DNA of 64,000 nucleotides from Gossypium raimondii (Eukaryota > Streptophyta > Magnoliopsida > Malvales > Malvaceae): positions 55,127,980 through 55,191,979 of the forward strand of contig NC_068575.1 in NCBI RefSeq assembly GCF_025698545.1, written 5' to 3'. The position numbers and the translations under genes were made by a program. Under the pieces are notes generated by a model. The model saw only the letters and a program-made list of their open reading frames with translations, was not told the DNA's origin and made no database searches. Below are positions 49,973-62,199 of the stretch, piece by piece (the first letter of the stretch is position 1; every line of letters starts with the position of its first letter).

Positions 49973-51340
49973 CGTTGAAACTATGACCAAAAATAAGATA
50001 AGGCAATGAAATGATCACTATCTAACTTCCTGTTGAAGAAAGCATTAAAAAGAAAAGCAAATTACAATCAAGTTGTAAAAAAAAAGGTTTTAAACTAGTT
50101 TTTTTTCCCTCTTTATGCAACCAATTACAAGCAAGATGGAGCTTTTATTTGGTATTGGTAAGGAATTAATTCAGGTAAAAGAAAAAAAGGCGGCTACTGA
50201 AAGAACAAGGAAAAGAGAAAGGGAGGAAAAGGAAAATCTTAAAAGCAAATACGTTGTCGAGAGCAAACTTGTATAATCACGAAAAACTAAGACTTTAGTT
50301 AATTGAAACTTTTCGAAATGGTCATCATAAAACACGCGAGAAACTTTTCAAATCTAAAGACCAAGAAAAATGATAAAATTAATCAAATTTAATTCTAATA
50401 AGAAAAACAAATTTACAAAATTGAACTTCACATCCCGATCCAAAACTTCAAAGAAATGTACACAAAATTTACAAAAAAAATAAAAGAAGAGATGAATAGA
50501 ATCAACCTTAAAAGGCGTACGTGAACTGAGGAAAGTCAACAACACTAAACGAGGAAAATGGAGATTTTTCAATACAACCTAATTAGGATGGGGTATCTGG
50601 ATTAATTGCAGCTTAAAGTTCTTTGAAAAAAGAACCCTTTTGTTTTAGTTCCAAGGTAGGGAGAAGAAGAAGAAGCAGTTACCTAAAGAAGCTTAGTCTT
50701 TTAAGTGAGATAGAAAATGAGAAGCTGTTTTGAGTCAGAAGTTTCAAAGCTAATATCTGCAAATTTAAAGCAAAAAGAATTGGAATATGCAAGTTTTCCT
50801 TTCATTGTTGTTGCTTCCCGCTGTATTTTACCGATTCGGGCCATGGTCTAAGGTTTGAATTCCGGAAATGCCGCTTGGTAGTTGGTGTTAAACTGTTGTA
50901 CTTGTAAATTACGGTTATGAGTTTATATGTGAAACCGTAGCAGATATATTGCCTTTTTTGGAATTTCTTTTCCTTTGCTCTTTTCCATTCATCTTTTTTG
51001 GCTAATATATTTTCCATTATTTTCTTTGATTTTTTTTTTGTAATGTTAGTAACAGTGAAACAACGTTAATAATATATATTTAAAATAAGCAAAAATAATT
51101 TATTATTTTCTAAATTTTATATTTTCTCAATTTAATTTTAGAAATTAGCTAATTTTTTTTAATTTGATTCCTAAACTCAAATTCTATTAATATGTTAAAT
51201 GTCATGTCATCACTGAATATTTTTAACAATTTTGTATAATATCTAAAAATTAAAGAAAGATATAAAATTTTTAAGGGGTGATGTGGCCTAATCTCTAAGT
51301 ACTAAATTAGTTTACTTTATCAGAATCTAAGTTTAAAGAT
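49973..51340. other. JAR1 5' UTR intron and promoter region
   Basis: TTTGGTCATAG just upstream of the start codon (minus strand) could be an acceptor, and TTCTTTAGGTAACTGC near 50685-50700 a donor, implying a 5'-UTR intron of about 700 bp. The rest is AT-rich flank without genes. Inference from splice-like motifs only. Confidence 0.4.
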
Positions 51341-51343
51341 TAA

Positions 51344-52312
51344 GGCTCCGTTTGTTTCACTGAAAATGGCTTCCGGAAAATGATTTCTGGAAAAGCTAAT
51401 ATTTTCTGGTGTTTGGATGAATCTGTGTAAAATATTTTCTTTTGTTTGACAGGTTCTTTAAAAATATTTCATAAAACTCGTTTTCAATTAAACAAACATA
51501 CATTTGAGATTTTATTTTATTTTTCATTGTTTAATTGAGTTTATTTTATATCTATAATTTTATATTTTACATTGTTTTTACATATATTAAAAATATTTTG
51601 TTAAATTTAGGTTCATTACAACGATTATTTTTAGTTACATGACTACCAACTGAGTATTTTTTATTTAAAATGTGACATTAACAAAATTGACAAAAAAAAT
51701 CAACAATGTCGTGATTGGACTTGATTTTCAAATCGAAAAGTAGAGGACTAAATTCTTGAAAATAAAACTACGAAACTAAATTGCAAATTTGTGAAGAGTA
51801 TATAGACTTATGACATATTTTAACCTTTATAATACAAAAATTTATTATTAATATATTTATAATTGTAATAAATATTTAGTATTAAAATATTAATATTGAT
51901 ATTTTCAATAATATGTGAATAATATTATTTAAAATTATTATTTTTAAAATTTACTATTAAAATAAAATTTAAATATTAAACAATTTATTAAAAACAATAA
52001 ATTATATTACTAATATATTATATGACTAAATATAAATAATTAATAATAATATTAAAAATATAATATTTTATATTAATATTTTTAATATTTTTAAAAATAA
52101 AAATAAAATTTATTATCAATATAATAATATTAAACTTGATTTAAGTTAATTTTTATATAAAAGTAAAATTATCTATTGAGGAGCTCTTTTCCTAAAACTG
52201 ACTTACGCTTTCCAAAAAGGTAAGTCATTTTACAAGAAAAAAAGGCTTATTTTCCGTTGACCTGTAAGTCATTTTCCGTTGACCAAACTGTTTTCTGTGA
52301 AACAAACATAGG
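51344..52312. mobile_element. hAT-like MITE
   Basis: It starts GGCTCCGTTTGTTTCACTGAAAA and ends TTTTCTGTGAAACAAACATAGG, so the ends are inverted repeats of about 20 bp with the CNGTTTGTTTCAC core typical of very common dicot hAT MITEs. Repeated TTTTCCGGAAAATG- and AGTCATTTTCCGTTGACC-like phrases lie just inside. The middle is extremely AT-rich. About 970 bp, no transposase. An 8-bp target duplication is not clear. Confidence 0.7.
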
Positions 52313-53447
52313 AAAATGCAGAAAATCTTTTTCGTAAAACCTTTTAAAGAAATTTCCAAAATCTATGGACAAAAAGTTTCAAGGAATAAAATAAAAATAA
52401 TACTAAATTCATGTTGTTTGATCCCTTAAATATAATTCATTTTTAACATTTTCCTTTGTTTTAGGGTTTTGTAAATTTTGATGAGTTGTACTTCATACAT
52501 GCATGTGAATATATAATAAATAACTATGTAGGGTGACTTTCTATACTCTCCCAAAATTAATTTCATCATAAATTCCAAACTTCTAAGTTCTGGAAATTGA
52601 AATGCTAGCTCTCAATATAGTTGTTAATATTCTTTGCTTCAAATTTAGGGATGTGTGCTTTAATTTGTTGCAAGAAAATAAAACAAATTACTTTTTAGAA
52701 ATATTTATAAATTCCATTATTTTCATGGTTACATATGGGTAGTGTATCATGTTTTAAATACATCTAAATTTATCGTTTAGGCAACTTGATATTGGCATGT
52801 TAAGAACATAAATAATCCTTCTAAAATTTAATGATTTTAACTTAATTAACACGTCAAATCTAAGTTGTCATTGTTATAGGTATACATGTGATTAAAAATA
52901 AATTCACATGCGTTAAATATGCTCAACGTTAGCTCCGAGCTATGAATGTTTTTGTCAATGTTTTTGAATTCTATTTATATCCTTGAAGAGATTTTCTTGG
53001 GTATTAAATACAGTTGCATATGCTTATGTTCTAATATGCTGAACTTTCAATGGAAAACAACAAAAAGCTTAGGTTGGTTTTAGGAAGCTCCCACTGCGGG
53101 AGGACCAAAGGAGAGGTTGCTTATGGCTTCTCCAGTCCTTTACTTTCTTTTCTGTGCAAATTGAAACACTAGATCAAGATGGATTCTCTTTATCTTGTTT
53201 GGATCTTAGGAAAATTCACAAAGAAAAATTAAAGGAGCGAGGTGGGCAACAACAAGAGTCTTGGGTTTAGAGTAAGACCAGTCAACATCTGAGGTTTGGT
53301 TTAGTTTTTAACTCCAGTCTGTTGAGCTGTGGTTATATCATATAGAATTGTTTAAAAACTAAGATTGAATGTTGAGTTGAATTAAACATATATTCAAATA
53401 AATATATTCGATTCAATTCGAAATCCATCTCATTTGATTCGATTCAA
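52313..53447. other. Intergenic, nothing recognised
   Basis: AT-rich flank left of the solo LTR. A more balanced stretch at 53040-53300 has no recognisable reading frame. Confidence 0.45.
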
Positions 53448-54344
53448 GAAAATGTAACACTTCCTAACCCTAAACCGTCGCCAGAACAGGGTTACGAGGC
53501 ATTACTGGACATCTAGGACAATTTACAAATAATTCTTAGATAAATAAAAATTCAACAGTATTTCTACTTATTTTTACATAAAACCCCCTACAAACTTAAA
53601 ACCAAAACCAAACCAATACAAATATTTCAATCAATGATTTTATACTTTAAAACGCTACTAAATCATGCTTAATAAATTGATTTACTACTTTAATTATAAA
53701 AGGTTAAAGTTAACATGGAAAAAAAAAACTACTTCATATCTTTCATTTCATTTCAAGATTTAATACTAAGTTTACTAATTTATAACTTTAAACTTTATTT
53801 ATCATCCAAAAGATTATAACCATTTACTTACAACCAAGATCATTTAGCATATATATTTACATATATATACGACTCGTGTACAATCACCTAGTACATGCCA
53901 CTTAAACAAAAGGAAGAAATACATCACCAAAATTTTCTTGATGGAGTCGGGTCCTTTCTGGATGCTGAACTGGACCTTGAACTTTAATGACTGCATGCGG
54001 AAACAATCAGACATTGAGTATTTCATACTCAGTGGTATTACCATAATTCAAATTATAATATTAATAAACATGTAATGCATAAAATCATACATACAAATTT
54101 GGACTCAAATTTCATATTTCAACAATAAAAATTCATCAATTAATATCTTATATCCACAATTTAGAACTTGGACACATCATGAACCTTAGATTCATTTCTC
54201 AATCTCATATCACATTTCAATTAACAATTCAACTTTTCATTTCATTTCAATAGCTCGATTGATCAACTCATTCAGTTTATCATTTCATTATTTACCCTAT
54301 TAACAAAACTCGGACTTTGACGGATACACGGATCCAACCAAACA

Positions 54345-54505
54345 CTTCAGTATGGCACCCAGTGCCTCATCGGATAGTTCGAAGCAATAGTTGACACCCA
54401 GTGTCTCATCGGCAAAGCCGAAGAAAGTTGGTACCCAATATCTCATCGAACCTATCCAAAGAAATATAGTGACACCCAATGTCTCATCGACTCGAGGTCG
54501 AAGTA
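54345..54505 (+). repeat. Subrepeats in the solo LTR
   Basis: Four imperfect units of about 45 bp share a core like GACACCCAGTGTCTCATCGG. They lie at a similar relative place to the 41-bp repeats of the LTR at the window's left end, supporting a common superfamily. Confidence 0.75.
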
Positions 54506-55189
54506 TCCCTGAACTCTTCCAATCCTATGGCATGCCCACTATATCCGACTCAGCCTGATTAGTTAATAGGGTCTCCAATTTCACATTTCAATTCAATTTC
54601 ACTTTTTCACTTTCAATCACAATTCAATTCAAAATTCACTTTTCCATTTTCAAGTCAATATTCATTTCAATTCCACACAAATATTCTTCATTCAATTGAA
54701 TTTCTTTCAACTTAATAAAATACTTACCTTATATTTCACTTACCATACATATAAATTTAAATATAGCATTTAATAATAAATAATTTGAATTATAGTAATA
54801 CAAACCGTGCTTCTCGTGTCTACTCCTCGTCCACTTTTTCTTTTCCTTTCTTCGTGGATGCCTCAGGTGCGATATTAGCTACGAAAAATTAAGATAATTT
54901 CCATAATCATTAATACAATATAAATTTTTCATCTAATACTTGAATTTCTATTTTACTTTCATCCCAATTTCAATTTAACCCCTAAATAGATTCATTTATT
55001 TTTCTATCTCAATTCATACCTCATTTCTACTCAATTTCAACTAAACTTAAACTTAACTATCTAATTTTTATCATTAATTCCTAGTTTCAAAATTCTTGCA
55101 ATTTTGGTCCTTATTATTTAAACTTTATAACTTATTTTACCATTTAATACATCTCCCAATTCTAATTAGAAATTTTCACTACACCAAAA

Positions 55190-55930
55190 CAAGCTTTAGC
55201 TACGACTTTAGCGGCGTTTGAATAAAAAACGCTGCTAAAGATCGACTATTAGCGGCGCTCCATGGCAAACGTCGCTAAAAATAAGCATTGGCGGCGTTTT
55301 TTAAAAAGCGCCGCAATAAACCTAAGCCCAACGACGCCGTATTCTGAGCTTTCGTAGATTTAGTGGCGTTTTTTAGTAAGCGCCGCTAATGGTCAGGGCT
55401 TTTAGCGGCGTTTTTTAGAAAGCGCCGTAAAAAGACATAAGCCTAACGGCGTCGTTTTCTGAGCTTTCGGGGATTTAGCGGCGCTTTTGATGAAGCGCCG
55501 CAAAATAATCTAAGCCCAACGACGCTGTTTTCTGAGCTTTCGCGGATTTAGTGGCATTTTTTAGGAAGCGCCGCTAATGCCCAGGGCTTTTGCGGCATTT
55601 TTGATAAAGCGCCGCAAAATAAACTAAGCCCAACGACGCCCTTTTTTTATCTTTCACGGATTTAGTGACGTTTCTTAATAAAGCGCCGCTAATGCTGAGG
55701 GCTTTAGCGGCGTTTTTAAGGAAGTGCCGTAAAATAAACTAAGCCCAACGACGCCGTTTTCTGAGCTTTTGTGGATTTAGTGTCACTTTTTGGGATACGC
55801 CGCTAATGCTCAGGGCTTTAGCGGCGTTTGTGAGAAAGCGCCGCAAAAAGACATAAGCTCAACGACGCTGTTTTCTGAGCTTTCGGGGGATTTAGCGGCG
55901 GTTTTTAGGAAAGCGCCGCAAAAAAACATA
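55190..55930. repeat. Left subterminal GCGGCG array of the CACTA element
   Basis: Roughly seven to eight imperfect units of about 85-105 bp, each of the form TTAGCGGCGTTTTT...AAAGCGCCGCAAAA...CTAAGCCCAACGACGCCG...CTGAGCTTTCGCGG. Each GCGGCGTTTT/AAAGCGCCGC pair is a short inverted repeat able to form a hairpin. Confidence 0.9.
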
Positions 55931-56525
55931 GGGTTTTTGGTTTAGGGTCTATGATTTATTTAAGATTTAAGGCCAGTTTAAGAGTTAGGTTTTTAAGGTA
56001 TATGGAGTATGGGTTTAGGGATTATGGATTAGGGATTATGGTTTAAGGGTTGAGATTTAAGGTTTAGGGGTTAGAGGGTTAGGGGTTTAGGGGTTAGACA
56101 TTTGGGGTTAAGAGTTAGGGATTTAGGGTTTAGGGATTCAGGGGTCGAGTTAGGATTTTGGGCGTTTAGATTAATTTTTTTAATTTATATTTTAAATATG
56201 TTCTTATATAATTGTAAAAGAGATAATAATAAATTTGTTTAGGGTTTTTGGTTTAGGCTATATGAATTATTTAAGATTTAAGGCCGGTTTAGGAGTTCAT
56301 ATTTTAAGGTTTAGGGAGTATGGGTTTAGGGATTATGGATTAGGGACTATGGTTTAAGGCTTGGGATTTAAGGTTTAGGGGTTAGGGGTTAGATGTTAGG
56401 GGTTAAGAGTTAGGGATTTAAGGTTTAGGGGTTCGAGGGTTGAGTTAAGGTTTTGAGTTTAGATTAATTATTTTTAATTTATATTTTAAATATGTTCTTA
56501 TATAATTGTAAAAGAGATAATAAAT
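55925..56525 (+). repeat. Duplicated ~300-bp block rich in telomere-like TTTAGGG
   Basis: Two head-to-tail copies (about 55930-56235 and 56240-56525) share the same order of phrases, from GGTTTAGG through TTTAAGATTTAAGGCC to ATTGTAAAAGAGATAAT. Within each, degenerate TTTAGGG/TTAGGGG heptamers dominate. They resemble the plant telomere repeat (TTTAGGG) but are irregular. Located inside the CACTA element. Confidence 0.8.
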
Positions 56526-56699
56526 CAAATATATTGAAATTATGAGTATAGTTTAAATTATTTAAGAGATATATAATAGATAGACTTTATATGTATTGAA
56601 TGGTTAATTTACGGTTTAAGGTTAAGGTTTACTTGAGATTTGTTAAATGATAAAAGTTTATAAAATATTATACAATTATTTTATAAAAAATCAATTTAT

Positions 56700-57760
56700 A
56701 AAAAACAAAAAAAAATTTAGCATAACAAAACGACATCATTTTGTTCAAAATGAAATAATATTTTGTGGCGTTTATACGCAAAACGCCGCAAAAGATAACA
56801 AATAGCGGCATTTCCTATAAAAAGCCGCAAAAAATAAATCAATTTATAGAAAACAAAATAGCAAAACAGCGTCATTTTGTTCAAAATGAAATAATATTGT
56901 GCGGCGTTTTTGTGAAAAACGCCGCAAAAGATAGGCAATAGCGGCGTTTGATATAAAAACGCCGCAAAAGAAATAAATAAATTATAAAAAATTATTTACG
57001 TAGCAAAATGGCGCCGTTTTCGATCAAAATGAAATAGCGGCGTTTTTAATAAAAACGCCGCAAAAAAGTAAATCAATTTATAAATAACAAAATAAAAAAT
57101 TTTGTGCATAGCAAAACGGCGTCATTTTGTTCAAATTGAAATTGCGGCGTTTTTCCTACAAACGCCGCAAAAAATAAATCAATTTAAAAGATCAAAATTA
57201 AAAATTTTGTCCATAGCAAAACGGTGTCATTTTGTTCAAAATGAAATAATATTTTGCGGCGTTTATCGCAAAAATGCCGTAAAAGATAGGCAATAGCGGC
57301 GCTTTTATATAAAAAAACGCCGCAAAAGGAATAAATAAATTATAAAAAAAAATTTACATAGAAAAACGGCGCTGTTTTTGATCAAAATGAAATAGCGGCG
57401 TTTTTAACAAAAAACGTCGCAAAAAGTAAATCAATTTATAAAAAACAAAATAAAAAATTTTGTGCATAGCAAAACGATGGCATTTTGTTCAAATTGATGT
57501 TGCGGCGTTTTCCCTAAAAACGCCGTAAAAAATAAATCAATTTTAAAAAAACAAAATAAAAAATTTTGTGCATAGCAAAACGACGTCATTTTGTTCAAAA
57601 TGAAATAATATTTTGCGGCGTTTTTGACAAAAACGCCGCAAAAAAAAAAGATTATAAAAAGTTTTTTGCATAGCAAAACGGTGCCGTTTTTGTTCAAAAT
57701 GAAACAGCGGCGTTTTAATAAAAACGCCGCAAAGAATTTTTAGCATAGCAAAAATAATTT
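56700..57760. repeat. Second GCGGCG/CGCCGC hairpin array in the CACTA element
   Basis: About nine units alternate GCGGCGTTTTT...AAAAACGCCGCAAAA hairpins with a conserved spacer (CATAGCAAAACGGCGTCATT, then TTGTTCAAAATGAAATAATA). The unit design differs from the 55190-55930 array. The short frames in this array read through repeats and are not genes. Confidence 0.88.
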
Positions 57761-58499
57761 GACTTTCCTCTTTTTTTTTATGGTTTAGTGGCGTTTTGGC
57801 TATAAACGCCACAAATGGGTTAAGTTGTACACGAAAACGTCGTCGTTTTCTCTCCAGCCATATCCTTCCCACACTTAAACCCGAAATCCCAAATTTTCCC
57901 CATTTCCCCCAATTCCCGATTAATTCAGTAAATCCCTAACCCCAAACCCATTCAATTTGCGCCATCTGAAAAATCGTCGTTGTCTTTGTCCGGGCCGACC
58001 ACCTGCTGCGCAAACATCAGAAGCTCGAGCATCTCCGTCACCGTCGGACTACTACGACCGTCGTCATCGGTTAGTTTCTAGTCGGGCATTTGTTTATCTG
58101 CCCTGTTCTGTTTATCTGCCTCTATATATGAATGTGACCAATGAATTTCATTTTCAAATTTCATTTCTTTTTCTTTAATTCAAGTAATAGAAATAGTTGA
58201 TTAAATGAAAACCAAAAGAAAAAAGAATCAAATTCTAAAGGAATTAATTTCAAAACTTGAAACTACAGAAAGGACTGTAGAATATTTTAAAGAGATAACT
58301 CCAAATTGAAGCTTTGAAATGCATGGCCATTATTGTTCTTCATACTTGAATTGAGATGAACACAACAGATTGGAATGGGGAGTTGGAGCCCGTGCCCCAT
58401 TTGCCTCTTGATTTGATCTGTCTATATATAAAGGCTTCTTGCAATTTACACCGACGGTGAACCCTCTCTGCGGCCACCAGGGATGAAAGCAGAAAATTA

Positions 58500-58735
58500 T
58501 TTTAAGGGGACCAAAGATGGATCATAAATTACTGTAAGGGTCAAGGTGAAAATTTATCATTATACTGACATATAATTTTATAAAAATTTAAGCACTAAGT
58601 GGAAAATCTACCATTTGGGGGAAAAGATGAATCATAAATTATTGGGAGGGCCAGAGTGAAATCTTATCATTATACTAACATGTAATTTCATAAAAGTTTA
58701 AAGGATTAAATAGAAAACTTACCATTTTAGGAAGT
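58500..58735 (+). repeat. ~115-bp tandem duplication inside the CACTA element
   Basis: Two adjacent copies share GATNNATCATAAATTA, TTATCATTATACTNACAT and ATAAAANTTTAA phrases. About 80% alike by eye. Confidence 0.7.
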
Positions 58736-59529
58736 TTAAGGCAGCTGCCCCCAAACCCTGTTTCTAGCACAAGGTGTCTTGGTTTCATTAATGGGAATAA
58801 TAATTTTGGCATAGGGTTACACCCTTCAAGGTGGTGAAGACTTGAGTTGAAGTCAATTAATTATTTTTATGTTTGATTTGATATTTACGAGAATTTGTAA
58901 ATTTTCGATAGGATAAGATCATTTATATTAGATTTAATTTGTTGGTTCCGGTGATTTGTTTTAATAATTAACCATCTAACAATATAACTTTATATTCGTG
59001 ACTTTTAATTTTCAGGATGATATATGTTTTTCTACTACCACTTAACTTACATTCTAATGTTCATACCATTGCTTTGAGTCTAACATTACTTAGTGGGTTC
59101 AACCTTAATAATACCTCAATTTCATTTTATATTATAGTGGTTGCCAAGTGTCATAGTTCTAGGTCGCTAAACAAGTTGGGCATACTGCATGAAATATCGT
59201 AATGACACCTAAAAAAGATAAGTCTGATTGCATGAAATATCTTCGGCCTACTGCTTTGTGCAATGTTCTCTACATGTTGTCGAAAGTAGTTGTTAACTAG
59301 CTTTAAGGCAACAATTTGTGCCTCACTCTTTTAATTCAGGCTTTTTTTTATTGAACTATTTTATTTCACCAATTGAGAAATTAAATCTTTTTAATTCGAA
59401 TTAAGATTTACAAGTAAATATTGATTCTATATTAAAACCTTAAAATTTTGTATTTAGAAAAAGTGAATTTTACTTGAACAATATTAATGATAACTTACAT
59501 AATACATAACTTAAATACAATTTTTATTT

Positions 59530-59790
59530 ATTCTTACATAATACATAACTTAAATAATAACCTACATAACTTACATAGAAACTTATATAGAAACTTACAT
59601 AACTTATATAACTTAAAAACTTAGATAATACACCACCGACATAAATAACTTGCATAATACATAGCCTACATAACTTACTTAACTTACATAATACACCACT
59701 TACATAACTTAAATAAATTACATAATACTTAACTTTAATAATACACAACTTACATAACTTAATTACATTATACACAACATACATATATCA
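59530..59790 (+). repeat. Degenerate ACTTACATAA decamer array
   Basis: More than twenty imperfect copies of a roughly 10-bp unit (ACTTACATAA, AATACATAAC, ACTTAAATAA). It reads in several frames without a stop on the minus strand, which is a repeat effect and not a gene. Confidence 0.8.
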
Positions 59791-59896
59791 TAATATAAAT
59801 ACTGGTCTTATTATATATTTAAACTATTTTATATGTGCTATTATTGTTGTAATTGTATACTAAGTTTTCAACTATTTTATTTGTTTTGCAGATAAA

Positions 59897-61563
59897 ATGT
59901 CTAGAAGAAAAGTGCGAGAGCTAAGCATTCTTCAAGGGACTCCAAACTCGGCGGAAACAAACAACACTGAACAACAAACTGCTATTGGATCTTCGAATGT
60001 TCCGATTACACCAGAGGAACCTACAGAAGTTGAAAGTAATTTAACATTTAATTTACATGCGTGTTGACTTATTATTTATTTATTTTTAAAATTCTTACAT
60101 TACAATATAACATTTTTAGCTGAAAATGGTGGGACGTGGAGAGTTCGATGACTTACGCTGCTGAGGGATTCAAAGTATCCAGTAATAGCTTTGGTCAGCC
60201 TGTTGGATCAGAAGCTCGCCTTTTAGCAGGATACTTGGGCATTCTAGCACGAAATGCAAATATGTTGCCAATTAACTTCGAGTCATGGCATAAAATGCCC
60301 GAGAGTAACAAGAACCAAGCTCTCGATAACATTAAGGTAAGAAAACGTTAATGTCATTTATAATACTTGGGTTTAAGTTTCATTTATATTTATTTTCTTA
60401 ACTTGTGTTTTTTGTAGGCGAGATTTGCTCTAGAGGTCTCTGATGCTTATGTAAAGAAGGCATTGGGAAAAAGATGGAGAGACCATAAGAGCACTTTAAA
60501 GAAAGACTATTTTAAGACAAAAACAACACTCGACGAGAAATTACAAAATGTCCCGCCGGGAATGCTGAGGTACCAGTGGGAAGAGGTCGTTAGATTTTGG
60601 ACTTCGAAGAAATGAGAGGTATGTGTTACTACAAAAATCTTGTAATTATTTTGGTTTATTGTATTTACTATTGACGTACTAATAATTTCATAACGTAGGA
60701 TCGTGAACGAGTTGGAAAAAGTAGTAGGCAGAAACAAAAATTCACTCACACAGCTGGGTCGAAAAGTTTTGCTTCTGTAGCTCAGGCCGAGGTATTTTAA
60801 ATTTTTTAATACTGACAGATATTTATTACTTTCTATCAAATAATATTTTTACTACTGTATTGTAGGAACTATCATCTGGTCAAAAAGTTGGACGCCTTCA
60901 ACTTTTTGACATTACACATAGGAAGAAAGATGGATCTCCTATGACTCCTGAAGCTGCAGAAATTACGGTACATTTACTTAATACAATTTGACTTGTTTTA
61001 ATTATTTATATTGTTTATTTTCTAATGGTTTATTTCATTTCTTGTAATGCAAATATTGTTAAGTTATGTTGCATTTGTTTTTTTTAATATATATTACGTT
61101 CCTAACTATATGATTTATTTTTTAGGAACAATTAAAGGATAAAAAGGCGGAGTATGAAGCGATTGCTTCCAGTGATAGTTCTGTTCATATTGACGACATT
61201 GATAACCGGATTATCACTGAAGTTTTGGGTCCTGAAAGGTATGGTCGGGTTCGATTTCAAGGATCTTTTGTTAGTCCATCCCAATATTTTGGATCCAGCT
61301 CGCAACAATACATGCCTTCGGGGAGTCAAGCTCAACCTGAAGTTCAGATGTTAAGAGACCAGATGGCTCAGATGCAAGCGACAACTGTTGAGCAAATTAC
61401 ACAATTTAAAGCGGAGGCAGCATCGAGAGAAGCTGAGGTTCAACGAAAGTATGAAGAACTCCAGCTGCAGCTTAAAGCAGATGCGGCAGCGAGAGAAGCA
61501 GAGGCTGCAGCGAGGGAAGCAGAGCAGCGTAAAAAGTACGATGAACTCCAAAGAGAGACTTGA
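59897..61563 (+). pseudogene. TnpA-like (Transposase_24) gene of the CACTA element, decayed
   Basis: Exons with GT/AG borders: 59897-60035, 60120-60336, 60418-60618, 60699-60791, 60866-60967 and 61126-61563. It starts MSRRKVRELSILQGTPNSAE. The core ARFALEVSDAYVKKALGKRW, then DYFKTKTTLDEKL and GMLRYQWEEVVRFW, is the plant Ptta/En/Spm transposase domain (Transposase_24). Downstream are LQLFDITHRKKDGSPMTPEA and VLGPERYGRVRFQG. The C-terminus is a charged coiled coil of AAAREAE/RKYEELQ repeats. Two defects are seen: the frame shifts in exon 2 near 60135, and exon 3 ends SKK-TGA where relatives have Gly. The C-terminus also stops slightly early. TnpA proteins bind subterminal repeats, consistent with the arrays around it. 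The gene is thus probably inactive. Confidence 0.82.
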
Positions 61564-61839
61564 AAATGATGAAGATGTTTCAAAGAATCATAGCAATCGC
61601 CGTCTTAGACTATCGTGTAAATATACTTCAATTTTGACTTTTAATTATCATTTTAACTTTTAACATTTTTGTAAGAATAATTCGAATTTTATTTTATTTA
61701 TTGATATTTATTATATATTATTTGTTTAATCTTAAACATTATATAGATTTATTGCTTTCGGTTGGTTTAGATTTGGTTTCTTCTGATTTGTTTTTACAGG
61801 AGGGCTGAAAAAATATATATATTTTTTTTACAAATCTGC

Positions 61840-62199
61840 CAAAATTAGTGGCGTTTTTAAAAAAAGCGCCGCTAACGGTCATGGTCTTTAGTGGCGTTTG
61901 TGGAGAAAGCGCCGCCAAAGAACATGATCTTTAGTGGCGTTTCCAAAAGAAGCGCCGCTAAAGAACATGATCTTTAGCGGCGTTTGCGAAAAAAGCGCCG
62001 CTAAAGTACATGACCTTTAGCGGCGTTTGTAGGGAATGCGCCGCTAAAGACCCTGACCTTTAGCGGCTTTTATAAAAATAAGCGCCGCAAATGTTAGCGG
62101 CGTTGTCAGTAGTGGCATTTTTTGCGGCGCTTTAGTGGCGCTAAAAAGGGCCGCTAAAGGCCTAAAAAAACGCCGCTAAAAACCTGTTCTGGTGTAGTG
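61840..62199. repeat. Right subterminal GCGGCG array of the CACTA element
   Basis: About six units of roughly 50 bp, ACATGATCTTTAGCGGCGTTTG then AAAAGCGCCGCTAAAG, run up to the right terminal repeat. They are the counterpart of the left array, with shorter spacing. Confidence 0.92.

Larger units (their letters stand above)
57761..59896 (+). other. CACTA internal untranslated region
   Basis: 57840-58080 is C-rich and resembles a 5' leader, with a possible donor at CATCGGTTAGTTTC (58066-58079). 58500-58735 is a tandem pair of about 115-bp units (GATGAATCATAAATTA, TTATCATTATACTNACATNTAATTT). 59530-59790 is an array of degenerate ACTTACATAA decamers. No coding region. It probably holds the promoter and long first intron of the TnpA-like gene. 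Confidence 0.5.
55177..62199 (+). mobile_element. CACTA (En/Spm) DNA transposon, 7.0 kb, non-autonomous
   Basis: The left end is CACTACACCAAAACAAGC and the right end, reverse complemented, is CACTACACCAGAACAGG: CACTA terminal inverted repeats. A 3-bp target duplication TTT lies on both sides (55174-55176, 62200-62202). Both subterminal zones are packed with GCGGCG...CGCCGC modules, where a CACTA TnpA protein normally binds. The inside holds a decayed TnpA-like gene (59897-61563, plus). No TNP2/TnpD transposase domain was found, so movement would need help from another element. It inserted into a solo LTR. The family is recognisable from the unusually GCGGCG-rich ends often seen in cotton. Confidence 0.93.

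Noticed and set aside
49973-49990. Six-codon N-terminal extension of the JAR1 protein
   Set aside because: It would need a TTG start. It also overlaps a likely splice acceptor, and relatives begin at MLEKK.
57431-57872. Overlapping frames of about 90-110 codons inside the CACTA arrays
   Set aside because: They are read-through of the GCGGCG/TTCAAAATGA repeats.
59524-59784. 86-codon minus frame rich in Tyr, Val and Ser
   Set aside because: It is a translation of the ACTTACATAA decamer array.
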